From Saccharibacillus sacchari DSM 19268 (lineage in GTDB: Bacteria > Bacillota > Bacilli > Paenibacillales > Paenibacillaceae): a stretch of 64,000 bases of DNA. Numbering within the stretch: the stretch's first letter is position 1; every line of letters starts with the position of its first letter. This document shows, in pieces, positions 8,152 to 17,422 of the stretch. The translations under genes were made by a program, and so were the position numbers. The stretch covers positions 3,075,674 through 3,139,673 of the forward strand of contig NZ_KK073875.1 in the NCBI RefSeq assembly GCF_000585395.1, read 5' to 3'. The notes beneath the pieces are model-generated. The model searched no databases, was not told the origin of the DNA, and saw only the letters and a program-made list of their open reading frames with translations.

Positions 8152-9399
8152 ATGGAAAACTTGAGAAAAAGTGACCCGGCCGTACTGAAAGCAATGGGAC
8201 TGGAACTGGATCGTCAAAAAGCCAACATCGAGCTGATCGCATCCGAGAATATCGTGAGCGAAGCGGTTATCGAAGCCATGGGCTCGGTGCTGACCAATAA
8301 ATATGCAGAAGGCTACCCGGGCAAACGTTACTACGGCGGCTGCGAGCATGTCGACGTCGTTGAAGATCTGGCGCGCGACCGTGCCAAAGAACTGTTCGGC
8401 GCAGAGCATGTCAACGTGCAGCCTCACTCCGGCGCGCAAGCCAACCTGGGCGTATATCTGGCAGCACTCAAAGCAGGCGATACCGTTCTGGGCATGAACT
8501 TGGCACACGGCGGTCACTTGACGCACGGCAGCCCGGTTAACGCTTCGGGTATCCTGTACAACTTCGTGGCTTACGGCGTACGCGAAGACAACTTCCGTAT
8601 CGACTATGACGACGTGCGTAAGGCTGCATTCAAACACCGCCCTCGCATGCTCGTTGCCGGTGCAAGCGCGTATCCGCGCACGATCGATTTCGAAGCACTG
8701 GCTTCGATCGCAAACGACGTTGGCGCACTGTTCATGGTCGACATGGCGCATATCGCGGGTCTGGTCGCTGCGGGTCTGCATCCGTCGCCGGTTCCGCATG
8801 CACACTTCGTAACGACAACGACGCATAAAACGCTTCGCGGACCGCGCGGCGGCATGATTATGTGTAAACAACCTTGGGCGCAAGCGATCGACAAAGCGAT
8901 GTTCCCGGGTACGCAAGGCGGACCTCTGATGCACGTGATCGCTTCGAAAGCCGTTGCTTTCGGCGAAGCGCTTGATCCGTCGTTCAAAGTGTACGCACAG
9001 AACGTGATCGACAACGCTCGCGTATTGGCGGACACGCTGATCGGCGAAGGCATCAACATCGTTTCCGGCGGTACCGACAACCACTTGATGCTGATCGACA
9101 CGCGCGGCGTCGGCATCACGGGTAAAGAAGCGGAGCATGTCCTTGACTCCGTCGGCATCACGGTCAACAAAAACGCGATTCCGTTCGACACGACAAGCCC
9201 GTTCATCACAAGCGGCATCCGTCTGGGTACGCCGGCCGCGACTTCCCGCGGCATGGACCAAGACGCCATGAAGTCGATCGGACAGATCATCGCTTCCGTG
9301 CTGAAATCGCCTAAAGACGAGTCCGTTCTGGACAAAGCACGTGCAGACGTGAAAGAACTGACCGACCGCTTCCCACTGTATCCTAGCTTGCAATACTAA
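8152..9399 (+). CDS. glyA: Serine hydroxymethyltransferase
   Basis: PLP enzyme that interconverts serine and glycine with transfer of one carbon to tetrahydrofolate; main source of one-carbon units in the cytoplasm. The PLP lysine lies in [14 protein letters not shown], with the typical N-terminal [11 protein letters not shown] segment and the [14 protein letters not shown] motif. Length 415 residues matches bacterial SHMTs. ATG 8152 is chosen because GGGAGG lies a standard distance upstream; the frame is open further back but overlaps ywlG. It is the last gene behind the ZTP riboswitch and ends in a terminator. Confidence 0.98.
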   Translation: MENLRKSDPAVLKAMGLELDRQKANIELIASENIVSEAVIEAMGSVLTNKYAEGYPGKRYYGGCEHVDVVEDLARDRAKELFGAEHVNVQPHSGAQANLGVYLAALKAGDTVLGMNLAHGGHLTHGSPVNASGILYNFVAYGVREDNFRIDYDDVRKAAFKHRPRMLVAGASAYPRTIDFEALASIANDVGALFMVDMAHIAGLVAAGLHPSPVPHAHFVTTTTHKTLRGPRGGMIMCKQPWAQAIDKAMFPGTQGGPLMHVIASKAVAFGEALDPSFKVYAQNVIDNARVLADTLIGEGINIVSGGTDNHLMLIDTRGVGITGKEAEHVLDSVGITVNKNAIPFDTTSPFITSGIRLGTPAATSRGMDQDAMKSIGQIIASVLKSPKDESVLDKARADVKELTDRFPLYPSLQY

Positions 9400-9430
9400 T
9401 ATTTTTCTGCGATCACGCACCTGACTGCAT

Positions 9431-9475
9431 AAAGTCGCCTTAGAGCCGTACATCGGTTTTAAGGCGGCTTTTTTG
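9431..9475 (+). terminator. Intrinsic terminator after glyA
   Basis: AAGTCGCCTTA pairs with TAAGGCGGCTT (9460-9470) with one G-T pair, followed by a run of T. Confidence 0.85.
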
Positions 9476-9574
9476 CGTTGTCGGAAAACCTGTCTTCCCA
9501 CACAAACGTAACTTACTCGACAACCCGCGAAAAAGGTAATCCCTCCCTGAATGTTTCTGGCAATTTCAGGATGT

Positions 9575-9631
9575 GTGACAGACAGCAGCCAAAATGGGGT
9601 ATATAATCATTACGTTTTGCAATCGCTTTAA
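9575..9631 (+). promoter_or_regulatory. Promoter region and possible cre (CcpA) site of the sugar ABC operon
   Basis: A perfect TATAAT is at 9602-9607 with only a weak -35 (GTGACA, 9575-9580, spacer too long). Just downstream, TTGCAATCGCTTTAA (9617-9631) fits the cre consensus WTGNAANCGNWNNCW with one mismatch. A cre site at this position would repress by road-block. This fits a carbohydrate importer. No transporter-specific regulator gene is adjacent. Confidence 0.45.
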
Positions 9632-9670
9632 TCTTTCAGGTACATAAAAAAGCAGAGGGAGAGGATACGG

Positions 9671-10552
9671 TTGAGCCGCAAAAAACTTTCGCAACTTTCG
9701 CAGCAGCTCGTTTTCGTGGGCCCGACGACGATCTTTTTCACGTTAATCGTCCTGGTGCCGTTCTTGCTCGGTGTTTACTACTCCATGACCAACTGGAACG
9801 GAGTATCGACCAGCGTCGAGTTCGTGGGCTTCAGCAACTACGTACATATTTTTACGTCGGATCCCGAGTTCCGCAATTCGTTCTGGTTTACGGTAAGGTT
9901 TACGGTGATTGCCGTAGTCGGCGCGAATCTGCTCGGATTTTTCCTGGCGTATTTCCTGACCAAGCCGTTGAAAAGCAAAAATATTTTGCGGACCGTCTTT
10001 TTCATGCCCAACATGATCGGAGGTCTGCTGCTCGGCTTTATCTGGCAGTTCATCTTCGTGCGCGGATTCGCGGCAATCGGGGAAGCGACGGGCTGGTCAT
10101 TTTTCAATCTGCCGTGGCTGGGCGACGAACCGACAGCATTCTGGGGCATCGTGATCGTGTTCGTATGGCAGTACGCAGGTTACTTGATGGTCATCTATAT
10201 CGCGTCGCTCGGCAATGTGTCCAAAGACGTGCTGGAATCGGCCGAGATCGACGGAGCGAACCGCAGCCAAGTCCTGTGGAAAATCATCGTGCCGCTCATC
10301 ATGCCCGCCGTGACCGTCTGCTTGTTCCTCGCGATCTCCTGGTCTTTTAAAATGTTCGACTTGAACCTGGCGCTGACCAACGGCGGACCGTTCAACGCGA
10401 CCCGTTCGGTAGCGCTCGACATTTACCGCGAAGCGTTTACGAACAGTCGACTCGGATTGGGTACGGCCAAAGCCGTCATCTTCTTCGTCATCGTCGCGAT
10501 CATCACGGCTCTTCAAGTACGGGCGACCAAGCGCAGGGAGGTTGAAGCGTAA
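9671..10552 (+). CDS. Carbohydrate ABC transporter permease, MalF-like
   Basis: 293-residue inner-membrane subunit of a CUT1-type sugar importer. About six hydrophobic segments are visible, and the cytoplasmic EAA loop reads ESAEIDGANRSQVLWKIIVP, the contact site for the ATPase. TTG start with GAGGGAGAGG immediately upstream. Its stop codon overlaps the start of the second permease by one base, so the two are translationally coupled. No ATP-binding subunit is encoded in the cluster; in Bacillota such importers commonly share an MsmX-type ATPase encoded elsewhere. Substrate unknown. Confidence 0.9.
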   Translation: MSRKKLSQLSQQLVFVGPTTIFFTLIVLVPFLLGVYYSMTNWNGVSTSVEFVGFSNYVHIFTSDPEFRNSFWFTVRFTVIAVVGANLLGFFLAYFLTKPLKSKNILRTVFFMPNMIGGLLLGFIWQFIFVRGFAAIGEATGWSFFNLPWLGDEPTAFWGIVIVFVWQYAGYLMVIYIASLGNVSKDVLESAEIDGANRSQVLWKIIVPLIMPAVTVCLFLAISWSFKMFDLNLALTNGGPFNATRSVALDIYREAFTNSRLGLGTAKAVIFFVIVAIITALQVRATKRREVEA

Positions 10553-11388
10553 TGGAACAAGATACGAAATATCGCATTCCCACATTGATTATCGAGATCG
10601 TTCTTATTCTGATCGGCCTGCTGTTCTTGGTGCCGTTCTACTTCCTGATCTCCAACTCTTTGAAAACGTTCGGAGAAATTCTGTCGGATGCGGCGGCGCT
10701 GCCGAGTACGCTTCAATGGTCCAACTACAAGTCGGGCTGGGAGGCGATCAACTTCCCGTCCGCTTTTAAAAACTCGCTGATCATTACGGTCGTCAGCAAC
10801 GTACTGTTGGTACTGCTCAGTTCGATGACGGCTTATCAGATGGTGCGGCACAACACGAAGTTCAACAAAGCGCTGCTTGCCTTGTTCGTGGCCGCGATGG
10901 TCATTCCGTTCCAATCGATCATGCTTCCGCTTACGGACGTGACGAGCCGGATCGGACTCAGCGACAGCCTGATCGGCCTGATTATCGCTTACCTGGGCTT
11001 CGGCGCGCCGCTGTCGGTATTCCTTTTCCACGGCAGCATGAAGTCGATCCCGCTCGAAATCGAGCAGGCGGCGCGGGTAGACGGTTCCGGCACGTACGGC
11101 GTCTTTTTCCGTATCGTGTATCCGATGATGCGTCCGATGTACGTGACGATCATTATCCTCAACACCCTCTGGATCTGGAACGATTACCTGCTGCCGTCGC
11201 TCATGCTGACCAGCGAAAGTTTGCAGACGATTCCGATCGCGACATACATGCTGTTCGGTCAATATACGAAGCAATGGGACTTGGCGCTTCCGGCACTGGT
11301 GCTGGGGATCGCTCCGGTCATCATCTTTTTCTTGGCTATGCAAAAATACATCGTGTCCGGCATTGCGGCGGGCGCCGTGAAAGGGTAA
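10552..11388 (+). CDS. Carbohydrate ABC transporter permease, MalG-like
   Basis: 278-residue second membrane subunit of the sugar importer. The EAA loop is EQAARVDGSGTYGVFFRIVYP; the N-terminal hydrophobic helix and LVPFYFLISNSLK segment are typical of MalG-type permeases. Overlaps the first permease gene by one base (TAATG) and is followed after 13 bases by the solute-binding lipoprotein, so the three form one operon. MalF-like and MalG-like subunits form the transmembrane heterodimer. Confidence 0.9.
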   Translation: MEQDTKYRIPTLIIEIVLILIGLLFLVPFYFLISNSLKTFGEILSDAAALPSTLQWSNYKSGWEAINFPSAFKNSLIITVVSNVLLVLLSSMTAYQMVRHNTKFNKALLALFVAAMVIPFQSIMLPLTDVTSRIGLSDSLIGLIIAYLGFGAPLSVFLFHGSMKSIPLEIEQAARVDGSGTYGVFFRIVYPMMRPMYVTIIILNTLWIWNDYLLPSLMLTSESLQTIPIATYMLFGQYTKQWDLALPALVLGIAPVIIFFLAMQKYIVSGIAAGAVKG

Positions 11389-11401
11389 GGGGGAGAGTCG
11401 T

Positions 11402-12673
11402 ATGTTCGCTAAAAAACTTATGATGCTGCCTGCCTTGATCCTGACCGCCGCAGCTGTGCTGTCCGGCTGCACGCAGGGCGGCAGCGCGGGCGAATCCGGG
11501 CAAAAGGTCATCAACATTTATCAGGGCAAAGTCGAGATTTCGGATCAGCTTCAGGAAATGAAAGAATTGTACGAATCGTCCCATCCGGGCGTCGTGCTGA
11601 ATATCCAATCGGTCGGCGGCGGCACGGACTATGCGGCTTCGCTGAAGTCCCGTTTTTCCGCGGGGGCCCAGCCTGACATTTTCACGATCGGAGGCTTCCA
11701 AGAACGCGATCTGTGGCTGGAGTATCTGGAGGATTTATCGGATCAGCCGTGGACGGAGAATATGGACCAGGTGGCAAAAGATCCGATGAGCGCGGACGGG
11801 AAGCTGTACGGTTTTCCGCTGAACTATGAGGGTTACGGGTTCTTGTATAACAAAGACATTTTCGAGGAGGCGGGCGTGACCGAAGTTCCCAAGACGTTAT
11901 CCGAGTTGGAAGCGGCCGCGCAAAAAATTCAGGACGCCGGCTATACGCCGTTCGTGAACGCTTATGCAGAATGGTGGGTGCTGGGCAATCATAACGTGAA
12001 CGTGCCGTTTGCCCGCCAGGATGATCCGGAAGCCTTCATGCAGGCGTTGGACGAAGGAAACGCGGATATGGCGAGCAACGAGATTTTTGACGGCTGGTTG
12101 GACTTGCTCGATCTTACGCTTAAGTACGGCAATGCCAACCCGCTGACGACCGATTACAATACGCAAATGTCCACGTTCGCCAACGGACAGGCCGCGATGA
12201 CGCAGCAGGGCAACTGGGTACAGCCGACGCTCGACGGGATCAATCCCGATCTCAATGTGGGAATGATGCCGATGCCGATCAGCGACGATGCCGAGGCCAA
12301 CGACAAGCTGTTCGTGGGCGTGCCGACGTACTGGGTGATCAACAAAAACTCGCCGGTCAAAGAAGAAGCGAAAGAACTGCTTGATTGGATGGCAGGAACG
12401 CCGGAAGGACAACAGTTCCTGACCGAGAAGTTCCAGTTCATTCCGGCTTTCAACAATATCGAAGCGGCAGCGGAAGACATCGGACCGCTCGGCGGCGACC
12501 TTACAACCTATATCGCGGACGGCAAAGCGCTCAATTGGTACTTCCAGCAGCTGCCGATCGGCACGCCGCAGGATTACGCCAGCTTGATGCAATCGTATAT
12601 CGCGGGACGGGATACCAGAGAACAATTGCTCGATAATATGCAAGCCTCGTACGATAATCTCAAGGTCAGATAA
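11402..12673 (+). CDS. Extracellular sugar-binding lipoprotein (ABC importer)
   Basis: 423-residue family 1 extracellular solute-binding protein. A lipoprotein signal peptide ends in the lipobox VLSGC with the lipidated cysteine at residue 23. The mature protein has the periplasmic-binding fold with typical segments such as the DIFTIGGFQE region, GFPLNYEGYGFLYNKD and VGVPTYWVINKNSP. Strong ribosome-binding site AGGGGGAG upstream. Unusually the binding-protein gene is last in the operon rather than first. The whole importer is inserted between glyA and upp, which are close neighbours in B. subtilis, so it is an accessory insertion. Substrate cannot be named from sequence. Confidence 0.9.
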   Translation: MFAKKLMMLPALILTAAAVLSGCTQGGSAGESGQKVINIYQGKVEISDQLQEMKELYESSHPGVVLNIQSVGGGTDYAASLKSRFSAGAQPDIFTIGGFQERDLWLEYLEDLSDQPWTENMDQVAKDPMSADGKLYGFPLNYEGYGFLYNKDIFEEAGVTEVPKTLSELEAAAQKIQDAGYTPFVNAYAEWWVLGNHNVNVPFARQDDPEAFMQALDEGNADMASNEIFDGWLDLLDLTLKYGNANPLTTDYNTQMSTFANGQAAMTQQGNWVQPTLDGINPDLNVGMMPMPISDDAEANDKLFVGVPTYWVINKNSPVKEEAKELLDWMAGTPEGQQFLTEKFQFIPAFNNIEAAAEDIGPLGGDLTTYIADGKALNWYFQQLPIGTPQDYASLMQSYIAGRDTREQLLDNMQASYDNLKVR

Positions 12674-12708
12674 GGCAAGCTTATTCGATAGAATGGGACT
12701 TGCGTAAC

Positions 12709-12742
12709 GCCCTCAGTCGGCATTTCGGCTGAGGGCTTTTTA
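12709..12742 (+). terminator. Intrinsic terminator of the sugar ABC operon
   Basis: GCCCTCAG (12709-12716) pairs with CTGAGGGC (12729-12736), followed by TTTTTA. Confidence 0.85.
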
Positions 12743-12821
12743 TATGGAAGGAAAATATTGAAAAAGTGCTGCTCAATTTTGTGTCCGTCCGTTTACCGCG
12801 GGTGCAAGAGGGCCTTTCTAA

Positions 12822-12830
12822 TGCTATAAT
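12822..12830 (+). promoter_or_regulatory. Extended -10 promoter element of upp
   Basis: TGCTATAAT is a perfect extended -10 element (TGnTATAAT). The -35 position is weak, as tolerated for extended -10 promoters. The upp start codon lies 140 bases downstream. Confidence 0.55.
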
Positions 12831-12970
12831 GGACAAGATTTACGGTGCGCCGCGTTCTGTATCAACCTTTACCGCAGGAAGCGGCGTGCCCGACGCGGAA
12901 TTCGAGACGAATTACCCGAATAACGGACTTCTATTGGAGAAGCCGAACATGGTACGGAGGGACGAACCTT

Positions 12971-13600
12971 ATGAGCAAACTGGTGATTTGCGATCATCCG
13001 CTGATCCAGCACAAACTGACTTTTATCCGAGACGTAAACACGAACACGAAAGATTTTAGAGAATTGGTCGACGAAGTCGCGACGCTGATGGCGTACGAAA
13101 TTACGCGCGAAGTTCCGTTGGAGTCGATTCCGGTGGAAACGCCGGTAACCAAGACCGAGGGCAAAGTGATCTCCGGCCGCATGTTGGGTCTGGTACCGAT
13201 TCTGCGCGCAGGTCTGGGCATGCTCGACGGCGTACTGAAATTGCTTCCGGCGGCAAAAGTCGGACACGTCGGCCTGTTCCGCGATCCGCACACGCTTCAA
13301 CCGGTCGAGTATTACGTGAAGCTGCCGACGGACGTGCAAGAGCGCGAGTTGATCGTGATCGATCCGATGCTGGCAACGGGCGGCTCCGCGATTGCGGCAA
13401 TCGACGTGCTCAAAAAGCGCGGCTGCACGCAAATCAAGATGATGAACCTGATCGCGGCGCCGGAAGGCGTGAAGGCCGTGCAGGACGCCCACCCGGACGT
13501 GGATATCTATGTGGCCGCACTGGACGAGAAGCTCGACGACCACGGCTATATCGTTCCGGGGCTCGGCGATGCGGGCGACCGTCTGTACGGCACGAAGTAA
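12971..13600 (+). CDS. upp: Uracil phosphoribosyltransferase
   Basis: Salvages uracil with PRPP to UMP. The 209-residue length is exactly that of B. subtilis Upp. The PRPP-binding motif appears as [16 protein letters not shown], and the uracil-binding C-terminal region as [16 protein letters not shown] 12971 with GGAGGG upstream is chosen; the frame is open for 42 codons further upstream but that segment covers the promoter. Neighbour of glyA and mnaA in the conserved backbone, with the ABC importer inserted before it. Confidence 0.97.
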   Translation: MSKLVICDHPLIQHKLTFIRDVNTNTKDFRELVDEVATLMAYEITREVPLESIPVETPVTKTEGKVISGRMLGLVPILRAGLGMLDGVLKLLPAAKVGHVGLFRDPHTLQPVEYYVKLPTDVQERELIVIDPMLATGGSAIAAIDVLKKRGCTQIKMMNLIAAPEGVKAVQDAHPDVDIYVAALDEKLDDHGYIVPGLGDAGDRLYGTK

Positions 13601-13633
13601 GAAATTAGAACTCGGTATCTTGACCGCTTAAGA

Positions 13634-13854
13634 GGTTAGGATACGCCCATCGAGATTTCGTACCTAACCCGTGTACGAAGTCTCCTGCGGAAAACCCGCT
13701 TGAACCGTGCGTGTTTCCGATGAACGTAAACCTTAGATTTGATGCGGTTAAGGTACTCGTACCTTATCAACGCTAAAAGTAAGGTTATGCCCGCCGGAAG
13801 CCCACCTAAAGCGTGTGGGTTTCCAGCGAACATAATCCTATGATTAAGAGTTGA
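13634..13854 (-). repeat. Intergenic repeat region upstream of mnaA, including one copy of a 105-bp dispersed element
   Basis: The 388-base upp-mnaA gap contains no gene. Positions 13750-13854, read on the minus strand, match 58819-58923 on the plus strand without gaps at about 86 of 105 bases (counted by hand). Both copies share a short hairpin (AAGGTACGAGTACCTT in this copy) and a second hairpin-like segment near GGAAACCCACACGC...GTGGGCTTCC. A more degenerate unit of similar design lies beside it at about 13634-13740, with GGTTAGG (13634-13640) opposed to CCTAACC (13663-13669). No terminal inverted repeats or transposase were seen. Confidence 0.7.
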
Positions 13855-13988
13855 TAATGTACTAGCTGGAACGGTTTGGAGAACGAAGTTAAAAAAGCGC
13901 TTTATTTAATGAAGGAATTAAATAGAGCGACAACTGTTTTGGTTTCGAAAAGACCGGATCACGAACGGAAAGGTGAGGGAATATACTG

Positions 13989-15143
13989 ATGAAGAAGATC
14001 AAAGTCATGACCATCTTCGGCGTGCGTCCGGAAGCGATCAAGATGGCCCCGTTAATTCTTGAATTGGAGAAGCACCCGGAAGAAATCGAATCGATCGTCT
14101 GCGTTACGGCGCAGCATCGGCAGATGTTGGACCAGGTGCTTGAAGTATTCAAGATTACGCCGGATTACGATCTGGACGTCATGAAAGACCGCCAGACGCT
14201 GAACGAGATTTCGATTCGCGTGTTGCAGGGACTGGAGCCGGTACTGCGCGAAGCGCAGCCGGATATCGTGCTGGTGCACGGCGACACGCTGACCACGTTC
14301 CTGGCCAGCTATTCGGCATTCATGCAGCAGATCAAAGTCGGACACGTGGAAGCGGGATTGCGGACCTGGAACAAGCTTTCGCCGTATCCGGAAGAAATGA
14401 ACCGTCAGCTGACCGGCGTTTTGGCCGACCTGCATTTCGCGCCGACCTCTTGGTCGGCCGGGAATCTTGCGCAGGAGAACAAGTCAAAGTCAAGCGTTTT
14501 TGTCACAGGCAATACGGTTACGGATGTGTTTCAATATACCGTGCAGCCTGATTACACCCATCCGGTGCTCGATTGGGCCAAGGGAAAACGACTGATCCTG
14601 ATGACGGCGCACCGCCGCGAGTCGCAGGGCGAGCCGCACCGCAATATTTTCCGCGCGGTGAAACGGATCGCCGACGAGTTCGAAGACGTGGCGATCGTTT
14701 ATCCCGTTCATCCGAGTCCCGCTGTCAAAGAGCCGGCTCACGAAATCCTCGGCGGTCATCCGCGCATCTCGCTGATCGATCCGCTCGACGTCGTGGACCT
14801 GCACAATTTTTATCCGCATACCCACATGATTCTGACCGATTCCGGCGGCATGCAGGAAGAAGCACCGTCCTTCGGCGTTCCTGTACTCGTTCTGCGCGAT
14901 ACAACCGAACGGCCGGAAGGAATCGAAGCGGGAACGCTTGAATTGGTGGGAACGGAAGAAGAGAAGGTGTATGCACGGACTCAAGCGCTGCTCAGCGACT
15001 CTACTTTGTACGATTCCATGAGCCGGGCCGCCAACCCGTACGGAGATGGCAAAGCGTCGCAACGAATTGTCAATGCGATTCTGCACAGTTTCGGTTTTAA
15101 AAAAGGTCGTCCGGAAGAATTTCACACAATGGACACAATTTAA
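13989..15143 (+). CDS. mnaA: UDP-N-acetylglucosamine 2-epimerase (non-hydrolysing)
   Basis: Interconverts UDP-GlcNAc and UDP-ManNAc, the ManNAc donor for wall teichoic acid linkage units and other secondary wall polymers. The 384-residue protein begins with the family segment FGVRPEAIKMAPL, has VHGDTLTTFLASYSAF, GHVEAGLRT, and the C-terminal TDSGGMQEEAPSFGVPVLVL nucleotide-binding region. ATG with AAAGGTGAGG upstream. Located between upp and the atp operon, as in B. subtilis. Functionally it connects to the TagA/TagO/CsaB wall-polymer genes 20 kb downstream: the TagA-family enzyme there would use UDP-ManNAc-type donors. Confidence 0.95.
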   Translation: MKKIKVMTIFGVRPEAIKMAPLILELEKHPEEIESIVCVTAQHRQMLDQVLEVFKITPDYDLDVMKDRQTLNEISIRVLQGLEPVLREAQPDIVLVHGDTLTTFLASYSAFMQQIKVGHVEAGLRTWNKLSPYPEEMNRQLTGVLADLHFAPTSWSAGNLAQENKSKSSVFVTGNTVTDVFQYTVQPDYTHPVLDWAKGKRLILMTAHRRESQGEPHRNIFRAVKRIADEFEDVAIVYPVHPSPAVKEPAHEILGGHPRISLIDPLDVVDLHNFYPHTHMILTDSGGMQEEAPSFGVPVLVLRDTTERPEGIEAGTLELVGTEEEKVYARTQALLSDSTLYDSMSRAANPYGDGKASQRIVNAILHSFGFKKGRPEEFHTMDTI

Positions 15144-15359
15144 AGCGAACTTGCATTGTGATTGACTAGGTAAACAGTATACAGTATAGCTGTACGGTTG
15201 ATACGCTTTCACAAATGTGAATCGTGTAGTGTCAAATAATCGTCACAACCTTCCGGGAACGCCGGATACTACCAAAACGTATGAAGAGACGTAACCATTG
15301 CCTTTGCAAAAACCATGAAATTTCCAAGAATTTTTCTTTAAAAGGAAAAGTTCGGCGAA

Positions 15360-15389
15360 TTGACAACAACTCTTGCTGTTCAGTAAAAT
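15360..15389 (+). promoter_or_regulatory. Sigma-A promoter of the atp operon
   Basis: Perfect TTGACA (15360-15365), 18-bp spacer, TAAAAT (15384-15389); the first gene starts 28 bases further on. The rest of the 273-base gap after mnaA shows no gene. Confidence 0.75.
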
Positions 15390-15416
15390 GAATGGGGATT
15401 ATGAGGTTGACAACCG

Positions 15417-15659
15417 ATGAATAAACGGGACAAACCGTTTAACGATAAGGGCCCTTGGAAAGCGATTGGGCTTGTAAGTGCGATCGGGATCGAGCTTGCC
15501 GTCTTTACGCTGATTGGAGTTTTCCTTGGACGTTGGATCGACGAAAAGCTTGGCGGTTCCGGCCTATGGGTTGGCGTCGGCGTGCTTGTGGGTCTGGTCC
15601 TGGGTATGCTCGGTGTGGTTGCTATCATCCGTAAAGTCTTGGAGGGAAGCGATGAATGA
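15417..15659 (+). CDS. AtpZ/AtpI family small membrane protein
   Basis: 80-residue protein with two hydrophobic helices (about residues 17-38 and 48-70) separated by the motif FLGRWIDEKLGG, which is typical of AtpZ/AtpI-type subunits encoded at the head of ATP synthase operons. These small proteins have been linked to magnesium or calcium handling and assembly of the c-ring. First gene of the operon, with a promoter 28 bases upstream; its end overlaps the next gene by 8 bases. Confidence 0.8.
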   Translation: MNKRDKPFNDKGPWKAIGLVSAIGIELAVFTLIGVFLGRWIDEKLGGSGLWVGVGVLVGLVLGMLGVVAIIRKVLEGSDE

Positions 15660-16107
15660 ATTAACCAGGTATATGCGTTGGTTGACTCGCATTACCTATG
15701 TGTTGCTCGCAATCGGTGCGATATGGATGTTGATCGCTCCGCATCATCATCCTGTTCTTATGGGCTTGATTCTAGGACTCAGCATCAGCTGTTTGAGCTC
15801 TTATTTCTTACTGTACAAGGTCAGAAGAATGACTGACGCCGCTGCGGAGGGTCGAAGAGTCCGCGGAGGGATCGGTTTTGTCTGGCGTGCGCTTGCTGCG
15901 GTCGGCGGCATTGTCGTCGCGATCGAGTTTCCGCGCGAGATTAATCTTCAGGCGCTGTTAGCTAGTATGGTAGCCGCCCCGTTCATTCTTTTGATCGTGG
16001 GGATATTCATAAACCGCAAAGAAAGCCAGGCCGAGATGGCCCGTTTTGCAGAGCGGAGAAAAGAAGTAGAACAGCTAACCGGAGAAAGGGGTGAAAAAGA
16101 TGCATGA
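15652..16107 (+). CDS. atpI: ATP synthase subunit I
   Basis: 151-residue protein with four predicted membrane helices, matching the position and size of ATP synthase protein I (UncI), a helper in c-ring assembly that is not part of the final enzyme. ATG 15652 with GGAGGG just upstream; a longer open frame back to 15514 overlaps the previous gene and is not used. Overlaps atpZ-like gene by 8 bases and atpB by 8 bases, so the first three genes are translationally coupled. Confidence 0.82.
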   Translation: MNELTRYMRWLTRITYVLLAIGAIWMLIAPHHHPVLMGLILGLSISCLSSYFLLYKVRRMTDAAAEGRRVRGGIGFVWRALAAVGGIVVAIEFPREINLQALLASMVAAPFILLIVGIFINRKESQAEMARFAERRKEVEQLTGERGEKDA

Positions 16108-16915
16108 AGCTCCCGTCATAGAGCTTTACGGTATTCCGCTAGACCTTTCGATCATTATTCCGATGATTGTCAGCTGTATCATCGTTTTTGTTCTCGCAAA
16201 AGTGGCAACCCGGAACTTGTCCGTGGAAAACCCGGGCAAACTTCAGAACTTTATGGAGTGGGTGGTCGAATTCGTACAAAACCAGATCGCGAGCACGATG
16301 GACTTGAAGCATGGCCGTCCGTATATCGGATTGGCGATCACGCTGATTATGTTCATCTTTGTAAGCAACATGCTGGGCCTTCCGTTCGGTATCGTGATGG
16401 GTTACGATAGCGCGGCGGACGCAACGATCTTCGGTCAGCCGATTACAACCGCTGTTGAAGCTTTCAACACGGCTGCAGCCGCTGGCAACGCACATCCGCA
16501 TGTCGAGGTCGCATTCTGGAAATCGCCTACTGCTGACGTTTCCGTAACAATGACTCTCGCAGCAATCGTGTTCCTGGTCGTTCACTTCCAAGGGATGACG
16601 AAGAATACGAAAGGCTACTTCAAGCACTACCTGGAGCCTTATCCGGTATTCCTTCCGATCAACTTGATCGAGCAGTTCTCGAGTTTGCTCACGCACGGTA
16701 TGCGTCTATACGGCAATATCTTCGCGGGCGAAGTTCTGATCGCAGTTATTCTTAAGCTTAGCGCAGTCGGCGCGGTCGGTCTGGTCGCTTCGATTCCAAT
16801 GATGATGATCTGGCAAGGTTTCAGTATCTTCATCGGCGCGATTCAAGCCTTTGTCTTTATGATTCTGGCTATGGTTTACATATCCCAGAAGATCGTCAAG
16901 CACGAAGACCATTAG
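16100..16915 (+). CDS. atpB: F1Fo ATP synthase subunit a
   Basis: Membrane stator subunit that forms the two proton half-channels against the c-ring. 271 residues with several membrane helices. The essential arginine is in THGMRLYGNIFAGEVLI, and the C-terminal helix shows FIGAIQAFVFMILAMVYIS. ATG 16100 is preferred over GTG 16091 because AAAGGGGTG then lies at proper spacing. Overlaps atpI. The 133-base gap to atpE contains a short TTAACG/CGTTAA hairpin but no clear terminator. Confidence 0.96.
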   Translation: MHEAPVIELYGIPLDLSIIIPMIVSCIIVFVLAKVATRNLSVENPGKLQNFMEWVVEFVQNQIASTMDLKHGRPYIGLAITLIMFIFVSNMLGLPFGIVMGYDSAADATIFGQPITTAVEAFNTAAAAGNAHPHVEVAFWKSPTADVSVTMTLAAIVFLVVHFQGMTKNTKGYFKHYLEPYPVFLPINLIEQFSSLLTHGMRLYGNIFAGEVLIAVILKLSAVGAVGLVASIPMMMIWQGFSIFIGAIQAFVFMILAMVYISQKIVKHEDH

Positions 16916-17033
16916 CCGTTTTTTAACGAGTAATCGTTAACGAAGAAGCTATGCAGCAAGCGAGTCTCAAGCCCGATCCATTCCAAGCGGAAGCGATTCA
17001 GGCAGACTATATATTTTAGCAACACAAAATTGA

Positions 17034-17273
<240 letters not shown>

Positions 17274-17284
17274 GTTAAAAACAC

Positions 17285-17319
17285 GGCGGGGATGGCAGCA
17301 GCCTCCGCGCCTTCTTTTT
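17285..17319 (+). promoter_or_regulatory. Hairpin with T-rich tail between atpE and atpF
   Basis: GGCGGGG pairs imperfectly with CCTCCGCGCC and is followed by TTCTTTTT. It could act as a partial terminator or an mRNA-stabilising hairpin that raises atpE over the genes behind it. Distance to atpF is about 100 bases, unusually long for the operon. Confidence 0.4.
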
Positions 17320-17422
17320 GAAATGAACGCGTTTCGGGTGCGGCGCCGCGGTGTCGCTCTCGCGCAACGCACGAAATATCGAGAAATGCCTAACCTGAAA
17401 AACCCGGAAAGGAGTGACTCAA

